Positions 29,629 to 39,100 of a stretch of DNA of 64,000 bases are shown here, one piece after another. Made by a program: the position numbers and the translations under genes. The DNA is from Discostella pseudostelligera. Lineage: Eukaryota > Bacillariophyta > Thalassiosirophyceae > Thalassiosirales > Thalassiosiraceae. The notes below the pieces were generated by a model that had not been told where the DNA came from, did no database searches, and saw only the letters and a program-made list of their open reading frames with translations. Numbering within the stretch: position 1 is the stretch's first letter; each line of letters begins with the position of its first letter. Location: NCBI GenBank assembly GCA_036940085.1, contig JALLBK010000101.1, positions 1-64,000 of the forward strand, in the 5' to 3' direction.

Positions 29629-30447
29629 CTACTCTCTTCTCCAGAAGAAAAGGACACGTTTCCACAGCGGCCTCTTCTGCCCAACAACTGCCGCCTCACC
29701 CTCTTCTACAAAACCTGCCACCCTCGCCATCTCACGTTCCTCCTCATCACTCGCTGACCCCGCCACAGCAGCATCATCCATTCCCTGCGACTTCAATCTA
29801 GCTGCCGTTGAACTCTCTAGCTCTGCTAATTCATTCGCCTCCCTCCTTGCCTTTTGTTCATCTTTCATGCGTTTCTCTTCCACAGCCCGACCCTCATTGG
29901 CCTCTTTTAGAAATCCCCCAAAGCCAGGATTGACAGACGCCTCACCACCACTCACTTGTGATGAATCCTCCCCCGCCCCTCCAAATAGAAGTGCCTTTGC
30001 TTGCTCAACACCACCCACGGATGCCAGCGAATAATAAAATATATACGAAACAAAGGCTAGTAGACCCGAGGCCATGGCATAATTTGATAATTTTTGTTCC
30101 GTCGTTAGTGAAGCCACCGACTCTGTACCAGGAGTACGCTGTCCGAACGAAGCAGACGAAACTCTCTCATTGGCAATGGAATGAGGATCGGATCCACCAC
30201 CTTCAGATGTCGAAGATTGAGATTTGGGAGAGGCTGTAGTGTTATGTCGACCACTGATTTTAGTTCGGCGAAGACCAGCAGTGTCAGCAGCAAAATGACG
30301 ACGCACAGCAGGGGCAGCGGCAGTGGAATTTTGTACCGCCACGCAGGAACCTATCCGAAGGGGGGGCGTACTGCAGGCCCTGACATTCTTTGTTATTTGG
30401 TGGCGTAGTTGCCGCGAGGCAGTGGATGCTATTGCCGTCGTCGCCAT
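29629..30447 (-). CDS. Mitochondrial single-span membrane protein (COA3-like at best)
   Basis: 272 residues. A basic, Ala/Ser/Arg-rich start (MATTAIASTASRQLRHQITKNV) suits a mitochondrial presequence. One membrane span at about residues 130-150 (YAMASGLLAFVSYIFYYSLASVGG) follows TTEQKLSN. Beyond it lies a long charged region with a coiled-coil-like KRMKDEQKARREANELAELE segment, ending in a basic WKRVLFFWRRE. The span and its flanks faintly recall cytochrome oxidase assembly factor COA3, but that is weak. A Gly-rich stretch precedes the helix. Convergent with PRP22. Confidence 0.65.
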   Translation of the reverse strand: MATTAIASTASRQLRHQITKNVRACSTPPLRIGSCVAVQNSTAAAPAVRRHFAADTAGLRRTKISGRHNTTASPKSQSSTSEGGGSDPHSIANERVSSASFGQRTPGTESVASLTTEQKLSNYAMASGLLAFVSYIFYYSLASVGGVEQAKALLFGGAGEDSSQVSGGEASVNPGFGGFLKEANEGRAVEEKRMKDEQKARREANELAELESSTAARLKSQGMDDAAVAGSASDEEEREMARVAGFVEEGEAAVVGQKRPLWKRVLFFWRRE

Positions 30448-30686
30448 TGTTATTGTCCAAACTCTCTTCTATCCTGCCTCATGAAACTTCTTCGTGCTGG
30501 ATCTTTGCTGACGACGTCGACGACCGCTACGACGGGCAGACCACGGAGCACGGTCCACTCATCACAGCGAAAAAGCAAGGCACACAAAAAGTTCTCTCGA
30601 ACTCTCTGAATCTGAATCTTTGACCATGGCCATGGCCCTTCAGATTGACAGGTACTGCCAGTAGTCTCCACCCCCCTCATCAAATA

Positions 30687-32295
30687 ATGACATCTCCAAC
30701 TGCATGCCTAGCCGCCGCGGCTACTACAGCAGTACGTCGACCTGCAGCGTTGCAGTCGCTGGCGGCTGCATCGACCGGGAAACGAGCATTGAGCATTGGT
30801 GCATCTGCCTCTGCAACTACTACCACTCACAGCACCGGTAGCAATTCGCAATCTCAATTATTGCCCAGTTTAGAACATCGACGACATTACTACTCGTCTA
30901 TGCCATTATCAGGACGAGCCTCAATTTTTGTTGGTGAACACAGTACTGCATCAAATATCAACAAGAATTATTATCCTTTGAACAACAATATTACGGCGAG
31001 AAGAAATAATAATAATCAACAACAACTACTATCCACACGTCCATTCTCTTCGGCATCCAAACGAGACTTTTACGAAGTTTTGGGAGTTGGGAAGGGAGCA
31101 GACAAGGCCGAGATTAAGAAATCGTATTTTAAGCTGGCGAAGCAATATCACCCTGATACTAATCAGGTAAGCAAAGCGAACCGTTGTTATGCATGCTTTT
31201 CATATGACTGTTGCACTGACCATTTCCACTTCTATTTCACGATATTCCTATATCTGATTATAGAACGATAAAAATGCAGCCGAAAAATTCAAAGAGGCCA
31301 CAGAAGCCTACGAAGTCCTCTCGGACGACAAACAGCGACAACTCTACGATTCCTACGGCCATGCGGGTGTCGATCCCAACTTTGGTGGCGGACAGGGTGG
31401 CAATCCATTCGAGGGATTTGCGGGCTTTAGTGGTTTCTCGGGAGGGGATGGTTCATTCCACTTCTCGTCATCGAGTCAGGAGATTGATCCCGAGGAATTG
31501 TTCGAGGCCTTCTTCGGTATGGGTGGTGGGAACGGACGACGCAATCGCAACCGTGGTCCACGGAAGGGTGCCGACTTGCAAATGCATGTCCGCTTAACTC
31601 TGCAAGAGGCGGTGAATGGCGTGAAGAAGGATTTGCATTTGCGATATCAGATACACAATAAGAAAAAGAATGCAATGGAGGTGAAGGAACGAGATGTTAC
31701 CATCGACGTGCCCGCTGGGATTGACAATGGTATGAATTTAAGACTGACAGGACAGGGCGCCGAGGGTGATCCAGGTGCGCCACGGGGAAATTTGATTGTG
31801 CAAGTGTTGGTCGATGAGGATAGCTACTTCCAACGTGATGGCATGGATGTGCATACCGAATGTCCCATTAGTCTAACACAAGCCGTGCTGGGAGGGACCG
31901 TCGACGTACGAACATTGAGTGGAGTTGTCGAAATGAAGATTCCAAAGGGAACACAGGTCGATTCAAAACTATTGCTTCGTGGCAAGGGTATTCCACATTT
32001 GCATACTGCCGGGAAAAAGGGTAATCATATCGTGCACTTGAAGATTGAGATTCCCACGAAAGTATCCAAACGACAGGAAGAATTGTTGCGAGAGTTTGAT
32101 GAGGAGATGAAGCATACTGGAGGTGGAATATTTGGTCGTCTTGCAAAAAAAGCTGGGTCGGCATTTGAGACAATCTTTGGACATCATCATGGAGAGGACT
32201 CCAAGTCCAAAGACGAGGAGGGAAAGAAGAATGCCAAGAACGATGCGAAGGATGACGATTTGGACGACGATGCCGAGGAGAAAAAGACTGCTTGA
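30687..32295 (+). CDS. DnaJ/Hsp40 co-chaperone without zinc-finger region, probable mitochondrial
   Basis: Two exons, 30687-31166 and 31264-32295, with a 97-bp GTAAGC...TTATAG intron in phase 0; 503 residues. About 135 residues of Ala/Ser/Arg/Asn-rich leader precede the J domain, consistent with an organelle presequence. J domain: [24 protein letters not shown] at 154-157, [17 protein letters not shown]. Then a Gly/Phe region ([17 protein letters not shown]) and two C-terminal beta domains ([55 protein letters not shown]). The four CxxCxGxG repeats of type A DnaJ are absent; a short [13 protein letters not shown] linker replaces them. The acidic/Lys tail ends [10 protein letters not shown]. 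Start taken at MTSPTACLA. Confidence 0.9.
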
Positions 32296-32425
32296 GAGCA
32301 TCAATTGGAAGAATTGGGAAATTGGTAGATTAACGATAAATTGATAATATGAACATAATAATTTCTACCATATCCTCGACACCCAATGTAAGTCAGAAAC
32401 GGATGCACTCACCCTGTGCCACCTG

Positions 32426-32436
32426 CCACGTGGAAG
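32426..32436 (+). promoter_or_regulatory. G-box element CCACGTGGAAG
   Basis: Exact 11-mer adjacent to an E2F-like element; spacing of 5 bp suggests joint binding. Confidence 0.5.
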
Positions 32437-32441
32437 TCAGT

Positions 32442-32451
32442 TTTGGCGGGA
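32442..32451 (+). promoter_or_regulatory. E2F-like element TTTGGCGGGA
   Basis: Exact 10-mer, 269 bp before the FKBP start codon. Confidence 0.55.
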
Positions 32452-32495
32452 GAAATTATGTCCGCGATAATCCTTTGAAGTACACGTGGCAAAGA

Positions 32496-32505
32496 TTTGG
32501 CGGGA
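32496..32505 (+). promoter_or_regulatory. E2F-like element TTTGGCGGGA
   Basis: Exact 10-mer, preceded by ACACGTGGCAAAGA; second copy in this promoter. Confidence 0.55.
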
Positions 32506-32719
32506 GAGGTTCAGTACAATTCTGCGTAGGAATAAATACATCTTCCACCGCGTCAGCCGTCGCTGACTCAAAGATCAAAGATCACAGATCACCGTCACCG
32601 ATCACTGCCGACGACATCGACACACCGACTGACGACTGATCAATCATTATTTGATTGACATCTAACATCAATTTGCGGTACTACAACTCTTGCCAAAGGA
32701 ATACCAACAGATACCAACC

Positions 32720-33475
32720 ATGTCGAGGCCCCTATCATTCGTCCTATTTCTTCTTTGCAGCTCCAATGTTGCTGCCTTTTCATTGTTGATGGGGAGCGAA
32801 TCTGCACCATCTGGAGCTGTAGGTGTAGCGAATCGAAGATCCTTCCTTTCCACATCGATCGCCACCGTCGTTGGGGGAACATCCGTCTTGTTACAGCCAC
32901 AACCATCCCGTGCCGCAACTGCAAAGGAAATTATTACCACGAAATCAGGTATCAAATATGCTATCACCAAAGAACCAACTGACAAAAAGCCAGTTGCACC
33001 GTACAAGGGTGAGTCGAAGTAGGAACATTGACGAAGATTCTCTATTTTAGTCGAATCTCAATCCGAGTTTTTCTTTCATCACTCACTCCTCAATAGGTGA
33101 TTTCGTCGCAATTGATTACACCGGATATCTTGCCAATGGCCAGGTGAGAAGTATCATCTATCAACAAATTCATTTTATATGAGATGATCATCTCACACAC
33201 GTGATATTTGTGTCTTTGAGATCTTTGACGCTACCCACGCCGAAGGAAAATCCAACTCATTGCTATTCAAACTTGGATCTGGTTCAGTAATTCCCGGACT
33301 TGATGAAATTGTATCTTACATGGTGGTGGGTCAGAAAGTCCAAGCGATTATCCCACCATCGCTTGCCTATGGAGATAAGGGAGTGTGTTTGGATGACGGG
33401 GAGTGTCTGATCAAGCCAGGATCCACTTTGGTGTACGATGTCTTTCTCAAACGTAGTTCGATTCCGCCTCCTTAG
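32720..33475 (+). CDS. FKBP-type peptidyl-prolyl isomerase, thylakoid lumen-targeted
   Basis: Cis-trans proline isomerase. Three exons, 32720-33008, 33097-33143 and 33221-33475, joined by GTGAGT...CAATAG and GTGAGA...TTTGAG introns that keep frame; 196 residues. The leader has three parts: signal peptide (MSRPLSFVLFLLCSSNVAA|F, Phe 20), a transit stretch, then a twin-arginine signal NRRSFLSTSIATVVGGTSVL with an A-x-A site near RAATA (about 65-68). That tripartite form points to Tat import into the thylakoid lumen. The FKBP core has DFVAIDYTGYLANGQIFD, FKLGSGSVIPGLDEI, MVVGQKVQAIIPPSLAYGDKG and ends STLVYDVFLKRS. Catalytic Tyr, Asp, Phe and Val-Ile pattern is kept. Confidence 0.92.
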
Positions 33476-33847
33476 GGTGCTTACACGAGGAGTTGGGCGA
33501 ATCGCAATACTACAATAATTTGGCACATCAGGGATGGGAAGAGAGGAAGGGTGCTACATCACTAGTGCAGAGAGAAAAAGAAACAATTCTTTTCGGACTC
33601 AGCTGAGATGGATGAAAAGTTTTACGTGTTTGCCACTCCAGCCTTCAGACGAGTCTGTGAGGTTCGGACATTTGAATACATGGAGCCCAGTTTGAGCTGG
33701 CTGGTAGCTGGTAGGAGGTCATAGGAGTATTCAGGACACGATAAATAGAACAAACTGTCGCTCACTATGCCTCTTGAGATTAAGCTGACTGTAATTTCTA
33801 ATGACAAAATAGATCGATTTTTTGACAATATCTTATTGATCGGTGAG
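33476..33847. other. Intergenic region between convergent genes
   Basis: 370 bp between the FKBP gene and a minus-strand gene ending at 33848. I see nothing in it beyond mixed sequence. Confidence 0.4.
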
Positions 33848-34642
33848 TTATCGAAAGAAACTCATTCTGCTGTAAGCCCATCGAAAGAATGCCATGATTA
33901 TCGCTGTATACCAGATTTCCATCCCCAGACTCCAAATATCTATCATCGAGTGAGTGAAACCAATACTTGCTCCAAGTTCCAACAGTATCCGTAACGAGCA
34001 ATAATCTACCCAAACTTGCAATGCAACTTTAATGGCCGTTTTATCATCCGATACCGAAGAATAGGAGTAGCTCCGATTCCACAATGCGCTGAGTGTCCAC
34101 GCGATGCTCATTTTTGAATCTCGTACCATCACACCCAAAAGTGTTGTGGGCATTGTTATGGGTTGATGGAAGCCACCATTCAGCCAAAATTCAGTTGTGC
34201 TTACTTCGCTTGCTATTTGGAGTAAGAAGTTGATGATGAGTAGGAATAATAAATCTCCCGCAAACAGTCTCGGATCGGGTATTTCCAACATTGTATCCAT
34301 GAAATTTGGGATTTGTTGTTTGAGATTTCTGAGATCTAGTTCCTTTTTCGGCGTGTTGGAATCTTCAGCACTATTCTTGTCGTCATCATGCATGTGATGG
34401 ATTATTGTAGATTTCCATTGCTGCGATGAAATCGAATTGATGTATCGACGGCGATGAGTTTGGACGACGAATGCTGCAGTACTACAGCCAATGATTTGAG
34501 AAGTTCGTGCATAGCAAGGAGACGCTGCAGCTGCAGCCATTAAGGCGGACGCCAATGCTGGAGACCTCACCATGGCGGTAGCACTATCTCTGCAAACCAT
34601 TAGACCATAGACCGCAGCCCATGACCCATGTTCCATGACCAT
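33848..34642 (-). CDS. Unknown membrane protein, plastid-directed candidate
   Basis: 264 residues on the longest frame; family not recognised. A hydrophobic Ala-rich stretch (SPALASALMAAAAASPCYA) followed by GCSTAAFVVQTHRRR gives an import-like motif before Phe, so plastid targeting is likely; Met 24 (34573) could be the real start. The mature part has three to four membrane helices (LFAGDLLFLLIINFLLQIASE, ALQVWVDYCSLRILLELGASI, MEIWYTAIIMAFFRWAYSRM). The motif IPDPRLFAGDLLFLLIINF recalls plastid and cyanobacterial small membrane proteins without a firm match. Divergent from the plastid NFU gene with a 314-bp shared promoter. Confidence 0.65.
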   Translation of the reverse strand: MVMEHGSWAAVYGLMVCRDSATAMVRSPALASALMAAAAASPCYARTSQIIGCSTAAFVVQTHRRRYINSISSQQWKSTIIHHMHDDDKNSAEDSNTPKKELDLRNLKQQIPNFMDTMLEIPDPRLFAGDLLFLLIINFLLQIASEVSTTEFWLNGGFHQPITMPTTLLGVMVRDSKMSIAWTLSALWNRSYSYSSVSDDKTAIKVALQVWVDYCSLRILLELGASIGFTHSMIDIWSLGMEIWYTAIIMAFFRWAYSRMSFFR

Positions 34643-34956
34643 GACAATGACATGATGTTGATGTTGTGATGAAAATAATTATGTGCTGGCGGAGGCTGGC
34701 GGCGCGGCGGGCCGGTATGACGAGAAAAGTGTGACGAAAATGGCGGGAAGAATTTTGGCATTATTTGGGTTTTGGGTGGAGGTGCTTCGAACACGAGTTC
34801 TGCTGACGTCGTGATTACGTGGCATCACCCTTCCACCTCAAAAGTCCAACACCGACGGACGGATTTTCCGTACTTTTCCCTCGCCGCCGGCCGCCGCTTC
34901 CGCCGCCGACGAGCACCGACTACGAGCACCAGCCGCCGCCGACAAGCACCAGCACC
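34643..34956. promoter_or_regulatory. Divergent promoter, plastid membrane protein / NFU
   Basis: Contains an E2F-like variant ATGGCGGGAA at 34740-34749, TTACGTGGCATC near 34817 and a CCGCCGCC-rich leader just before the NFU start codon. No gene. Confidence 0.45.
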
Positions 34957-35935
34957 ATGAACATGAAACTCTCCCCCTTGGCGGCTCTGCTCCCCTATCT
35001 CACCATCATAGGAACAGTCCAATCATTCACTAACAATGGCGCTGCTCCATTTCCACCAGTTTTATCGATCAGATCAATTCAGAACACAAGATATGCTCCC
35101 ACTGCTCGGGGCATGACTATCGTCTCCCCCTTTGACAATTCATCCGAGTCCGAGTCAGTAGTGGCCACCGCCACACCCACAACATCGTACTCTCCACTCC
35201 CTACCGATGACGAACCGCTTGATCTGACATGGGAAAATGTTGATTTAGTGCTGGAAGAGATGCGCCCGTATTTGCTCCAAGATGGGGGGAATGTGGCGAT
35301 TAGTGAGATTGATGGACCGATTGTTAGGCTGGAGTTGCAGGTAAGAGAGTGAGATTTCTATTGGAGCTCATCTACAAATGCAAAATCATTTTACAGAGTG
35401 ATACCGAAGTTGCTTTTAACAAGATTTTGTGTGCATGATATGTGCTAATGTCTCATTAAATTTTGCCAAACTTCACATAATCACCATCCACCGCCTACAA
35501 TACGTGCTCATTTCTCATTGCATTTTGCCAAACTCCAAATACTATGCCATCACCACAACAACAAAAAATCAACAACCTTGCTTTCAGGGAGCATGCGGGA
35601 CATGTCCCAGCTCAACACAAACAATGAAAATGGGTCTCGAGCGGAAGCTGAAGGAACGCATACCTGAAATTCAAGAAGTCATCCAAGCCATGCCAGACTC
35701 ACCCGATTTGAACGAAGAACAGATCAATGTCGTATTAGATTCCGTTCGACCATTTCTTAATGTCGCGGGAGGAACAATCAATGTGAGCAGTATTGCTGGT
35801 GCGGGAGGGGTACAACCAACGATTATTTTGAAGATGGAGGGGGCGGCGGCATCGTTGAATAGTGTGAAATTGGAGATTGCTCAACGGTTGCAACGACACT
35901 TTATGATTGCGGGGTTGAAAGTGGAATGGGCATGA
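34957..35935 (+). CDS. NFU: Plastid NFU-type iron-sulfur cluster scaffold
   Basis: Carries Fe-S clusters to plastid apoproteins. Two exons, 34957-35340 and 35588-35935, with a 247-bp GTAAGA...CTTTCAG intron in phase 0; 243 residues. The signal peptide ([23 protein letters not shown]) is followed by Phe 24, the plastid motif position. First NifU C-terminal domain: [20 protein letters not shown], and GACGTCPSS right after the junction gives the cluster-binding CxxC (Cys 131 and 134). A second, degenerate NifU domain follows ([20 protein letters not shown]) without the CxxC. This two-domain form matches plant NFU1-3. The intron sits just before the CxxC. Confidence 0.93.
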
Positions 35936-36188
35936 AAAACAAGTCTGAAATAGATGGATCGATCAAACGATAATGCGGGGAAATGACATCGTGTTGGGAG
36001 ACCGTAGTGTAGGTACGTCAGCGATTTGGATAAGACCTGTCAATGTATTACTAAATTAATTGATATCTTAATTGATTTCGATATGAGTATTGATGCATTA
36101 TCCCACTAAATTTTTTCAACGAGCAAATGGTTTGTCAATTAGGATCAAATAGTACGATAGAACGGCAAATTCACCACATTTACTCTCC

Positions 36189-39100
36189 CTAGTCGTCAAA
36201 AGCCTTGACTAGACTAGCGAATTTTTGCGCAAGGGATTTGTTCCCCTTCAACCGCAGAGGTGGCTCCACAATCTTCTTATCCTTGGTAGTGTTGCCTCGA
36301 GACTTGGCAAGACTACTTTTCGCCCATGTTGTAGCAGCAGTGTTCGTCTTGGACGCTTGTTTTGCAGGATTTTGTTTTTGTTCGTCGTCGCTGGCATGGG
36401 TTGTAGACTTGCTCGTCGTCCAAGATTTGGAATAGTATTCCAACTCCTTCCGACGCTGGCTGACTGTCTTTCCCTGTTCAAAACTAATGTCAACATCCGA
36501 AAATGCATCCGATATGGTCTGGAATGACTTGAGAGTTCTTTCTCCATCGTCGCTCTCTGGTGATATGAGAGATGGCATCGGTCGATCCTTGGGTCGCGAA
36601 TGAGCAGCAGCAGTCGTATTCGTAGTAGGGTGTGATGTTGCAGTCTTCGCCCCCGCGAAGCTGATGTCGACATTGGCAAAAGCATTGGTTACTGCCATCA
36701 TTATTTCTGGTGTGTCTGGACGCATCGATGGTTTGGTTGCTCTAATAACTTCTGGTGTCATTGTCGTCGACAGCGCGTTGCCCTTGCTAGGTTGACGCGG
36801 CAACTGATGCGATGTTTGTGACTTGGCCTTATTCTTGACATCTGAACTATCTCTGCTTTGAGTTACTGCCTTGCTGCCTTGTTTCAACGACGCTTCTCCC
36901 CGGCTGTGCGTGTTCTCGTGACTCCTTTCAACATTGGCCGTTCCAAACAAGTCTCCAATTTGAGAGGAAGTCGAGCGTGATTTGGTCACATTCTTCGCAA
37001 CGCCAATAGCCGTCGAATTTCTTTCCAGTTTCATGATCGTCATGTCAGGATACACTCTCTTCTCTTGATGATGGCCATCGTCGTGAGGCTCAATTTCAGG
37101 ACTGAATTTGATTTCTGTATTCGAGGCTGATTGAGGCACGACAACCTTTTCCAATGAAGTATTGCTCTCCTCATGTTCTGATGGTGACAACTTTCGCTCA
37201 TTGTACTCCTTCTTAAGGGTATTCCACGATTTCTGCGGCTTTACCGGTGGATAATCATACTCCTTCTGGACTGTACTCTGGTTGGAGCGATGCTCGCTGC
37301 TCCTGTTCTTAGTCGAAATTGCTGTCGGAGTGGGCTTCGGAGCGGTCGATTTTGGTTTGGCTGACTGATATGTCGGATCGGTCATTGAAGAGACAGTAGA
37401 CTCATCAGACGACAAAAGGCTGTCATCATCATCGTCGTCATCATCTGTATCCTCCTCGTTTCCCCTACTACCTGGGACATTGGCGGTGCGAATGACCTTA
37501 TCAGAGTCACTGAGTAGGATCTGCTCATATTTGTCTTGGAAGAAATTCTTGCCCAAGTGACGAACTTCTCCCAAAGTGCCCCTGTTCGTTTCTTCACTGG
37601 ATGGAGTAATTACGTTTGCTCTACTCGGAGCTAACTCCTGAGTGACCGATGTAGCCAATTTGCCAAAGCCAGTGCCGCTACTTCTTACGTTTTTGGTTTT
37701 GTCAACACCACCACTCTCCCGCTTGATGATGGAATCGATCGCAGCCAACGCCTGCTCTGGATTGGACCTGCTCACGGCATTGATACGTGCAATTAAATTA
37801 GCCACAGATAATGCATTTTGAGGTTCTTCAGACAGATGTAGGGAGGGCGTCGCACCCTGCTCGTCGATGGATGGCATTCCTACATGTCCATCATGAGAGC
37901 CCTTATATAAATGTCTTGGTGGTGACAGCGAGATTCGGTGCGCAGCATCATTACTGTACGCCATTCGCGAAGAGTTGTTCCGGGAAGAGCCGTAGCTACC
38001 ACCAGGAATGGTCGTAACATCGACTGTTGTCTCTGCAGTTGAGTCAGTGTAATGGGACAATACCGTAGCATTTTTCTTGGTGGGGGTATAGTCTCGCGGA
38101 TGATGCTGCTGCTGTCGTTGCCGTTCCTCACCACTCTCCATCCATTCACGATGCATAGGCTGGGACTTTTGAGAGTGATTCCATTCATGCTGTGCCGCCA
38201 GTGCCGCGGCATGAACAAACTTCGACTTGAATCGAGCTCCTCCTCCCCCACCCGCCGACGTCGAACCAGAATGATTCCCCGGAGAGGCAAAGCCGGCGTG
38301 TTGTGGTTGTTCTGGCACTCGACCATCCCTGGTGTCGTTACCGTTGCTTCTGTGGATTTCATGGCGAGGTAATATTGCACGGAGACGTTCATTCTCATCC
38401 CATAATAGACGTCGGGCGTCTTGCGGTGTAATTGCATTAGAATCAACGTAGTTCCCACCGACACTGACACCATGACTTTGGATCTCGTCCCGATGATAAT
38501 GTCGCCCACCTCCACCCTCTGACAGATATCCCGCATCATGATATCGGCCACTCCCTATACTTTGATCGTCCGATTGATACCCCCCGGTGTATCTTTCCAC
38601 TTGAACATTTCTTTGTCGATGATGTAAGGAGCCTCCATCCGAATGATATCCAGTACTCTCGTTCAGATACTGTTGTTGTGATCTATAAGCACTGCGATTT
38701 TGACTACTAACGGTAGTACTATCGTCTTTCCGTCGATTCATCCATCGATCCTCAATCCTCTTTCGCTGCTCGATACGTCGTTGTCGAGATAGATGTTGTT
38801 GTTGCTTCAATGCCGCCTCTTCGAATTTACGTGCCTGTTCGGATACTACACTTGCACCACCACAGCTAGCATCGTTGTTCCGCAGTAGTGAGGACGAGGA
38901 CATGGATGTGCCAAATGATGTCGGCGGTAAAACAACAAATTTATTCTTCCGTTGGATGTGATCGGTACGATTGCCCAAATGTTCCACGGGAGATAAGGTG
39001 GATAATCGCGATGAGAAGACGCGAGGCTCGGTCGGCGGTCGCTGTTGCTGTTGTGGATGCGCATGCTGCTGCTGATGGGTCGGATGCTGTTGCGATTGCA

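Larger units (their letters stand above)
32296..32719. promoter_or_regulatory. Upstream region of the lumenal FKBP gene
   Basis: About 420 bp between two plus-strand genes. Contains CCACGTGGAAG (32426-32436) just 5 bp before TTTGGCGGGA (32442-32451), then ACACGTGGCA near 32482 and a second TTTGGCGGGA (32496-32505): two G-box/E2F-like pairs about 55 bp apart. No gene. Confidence 0.55.

Noticed and set aside
29629..30447. Firm assignment to cytochrome oxidase assembly factor COA3
   Set aside because: Only a single span and a few flanking residues are alike; the length and charged tail differ, so it is left as an unknown membrane protein.
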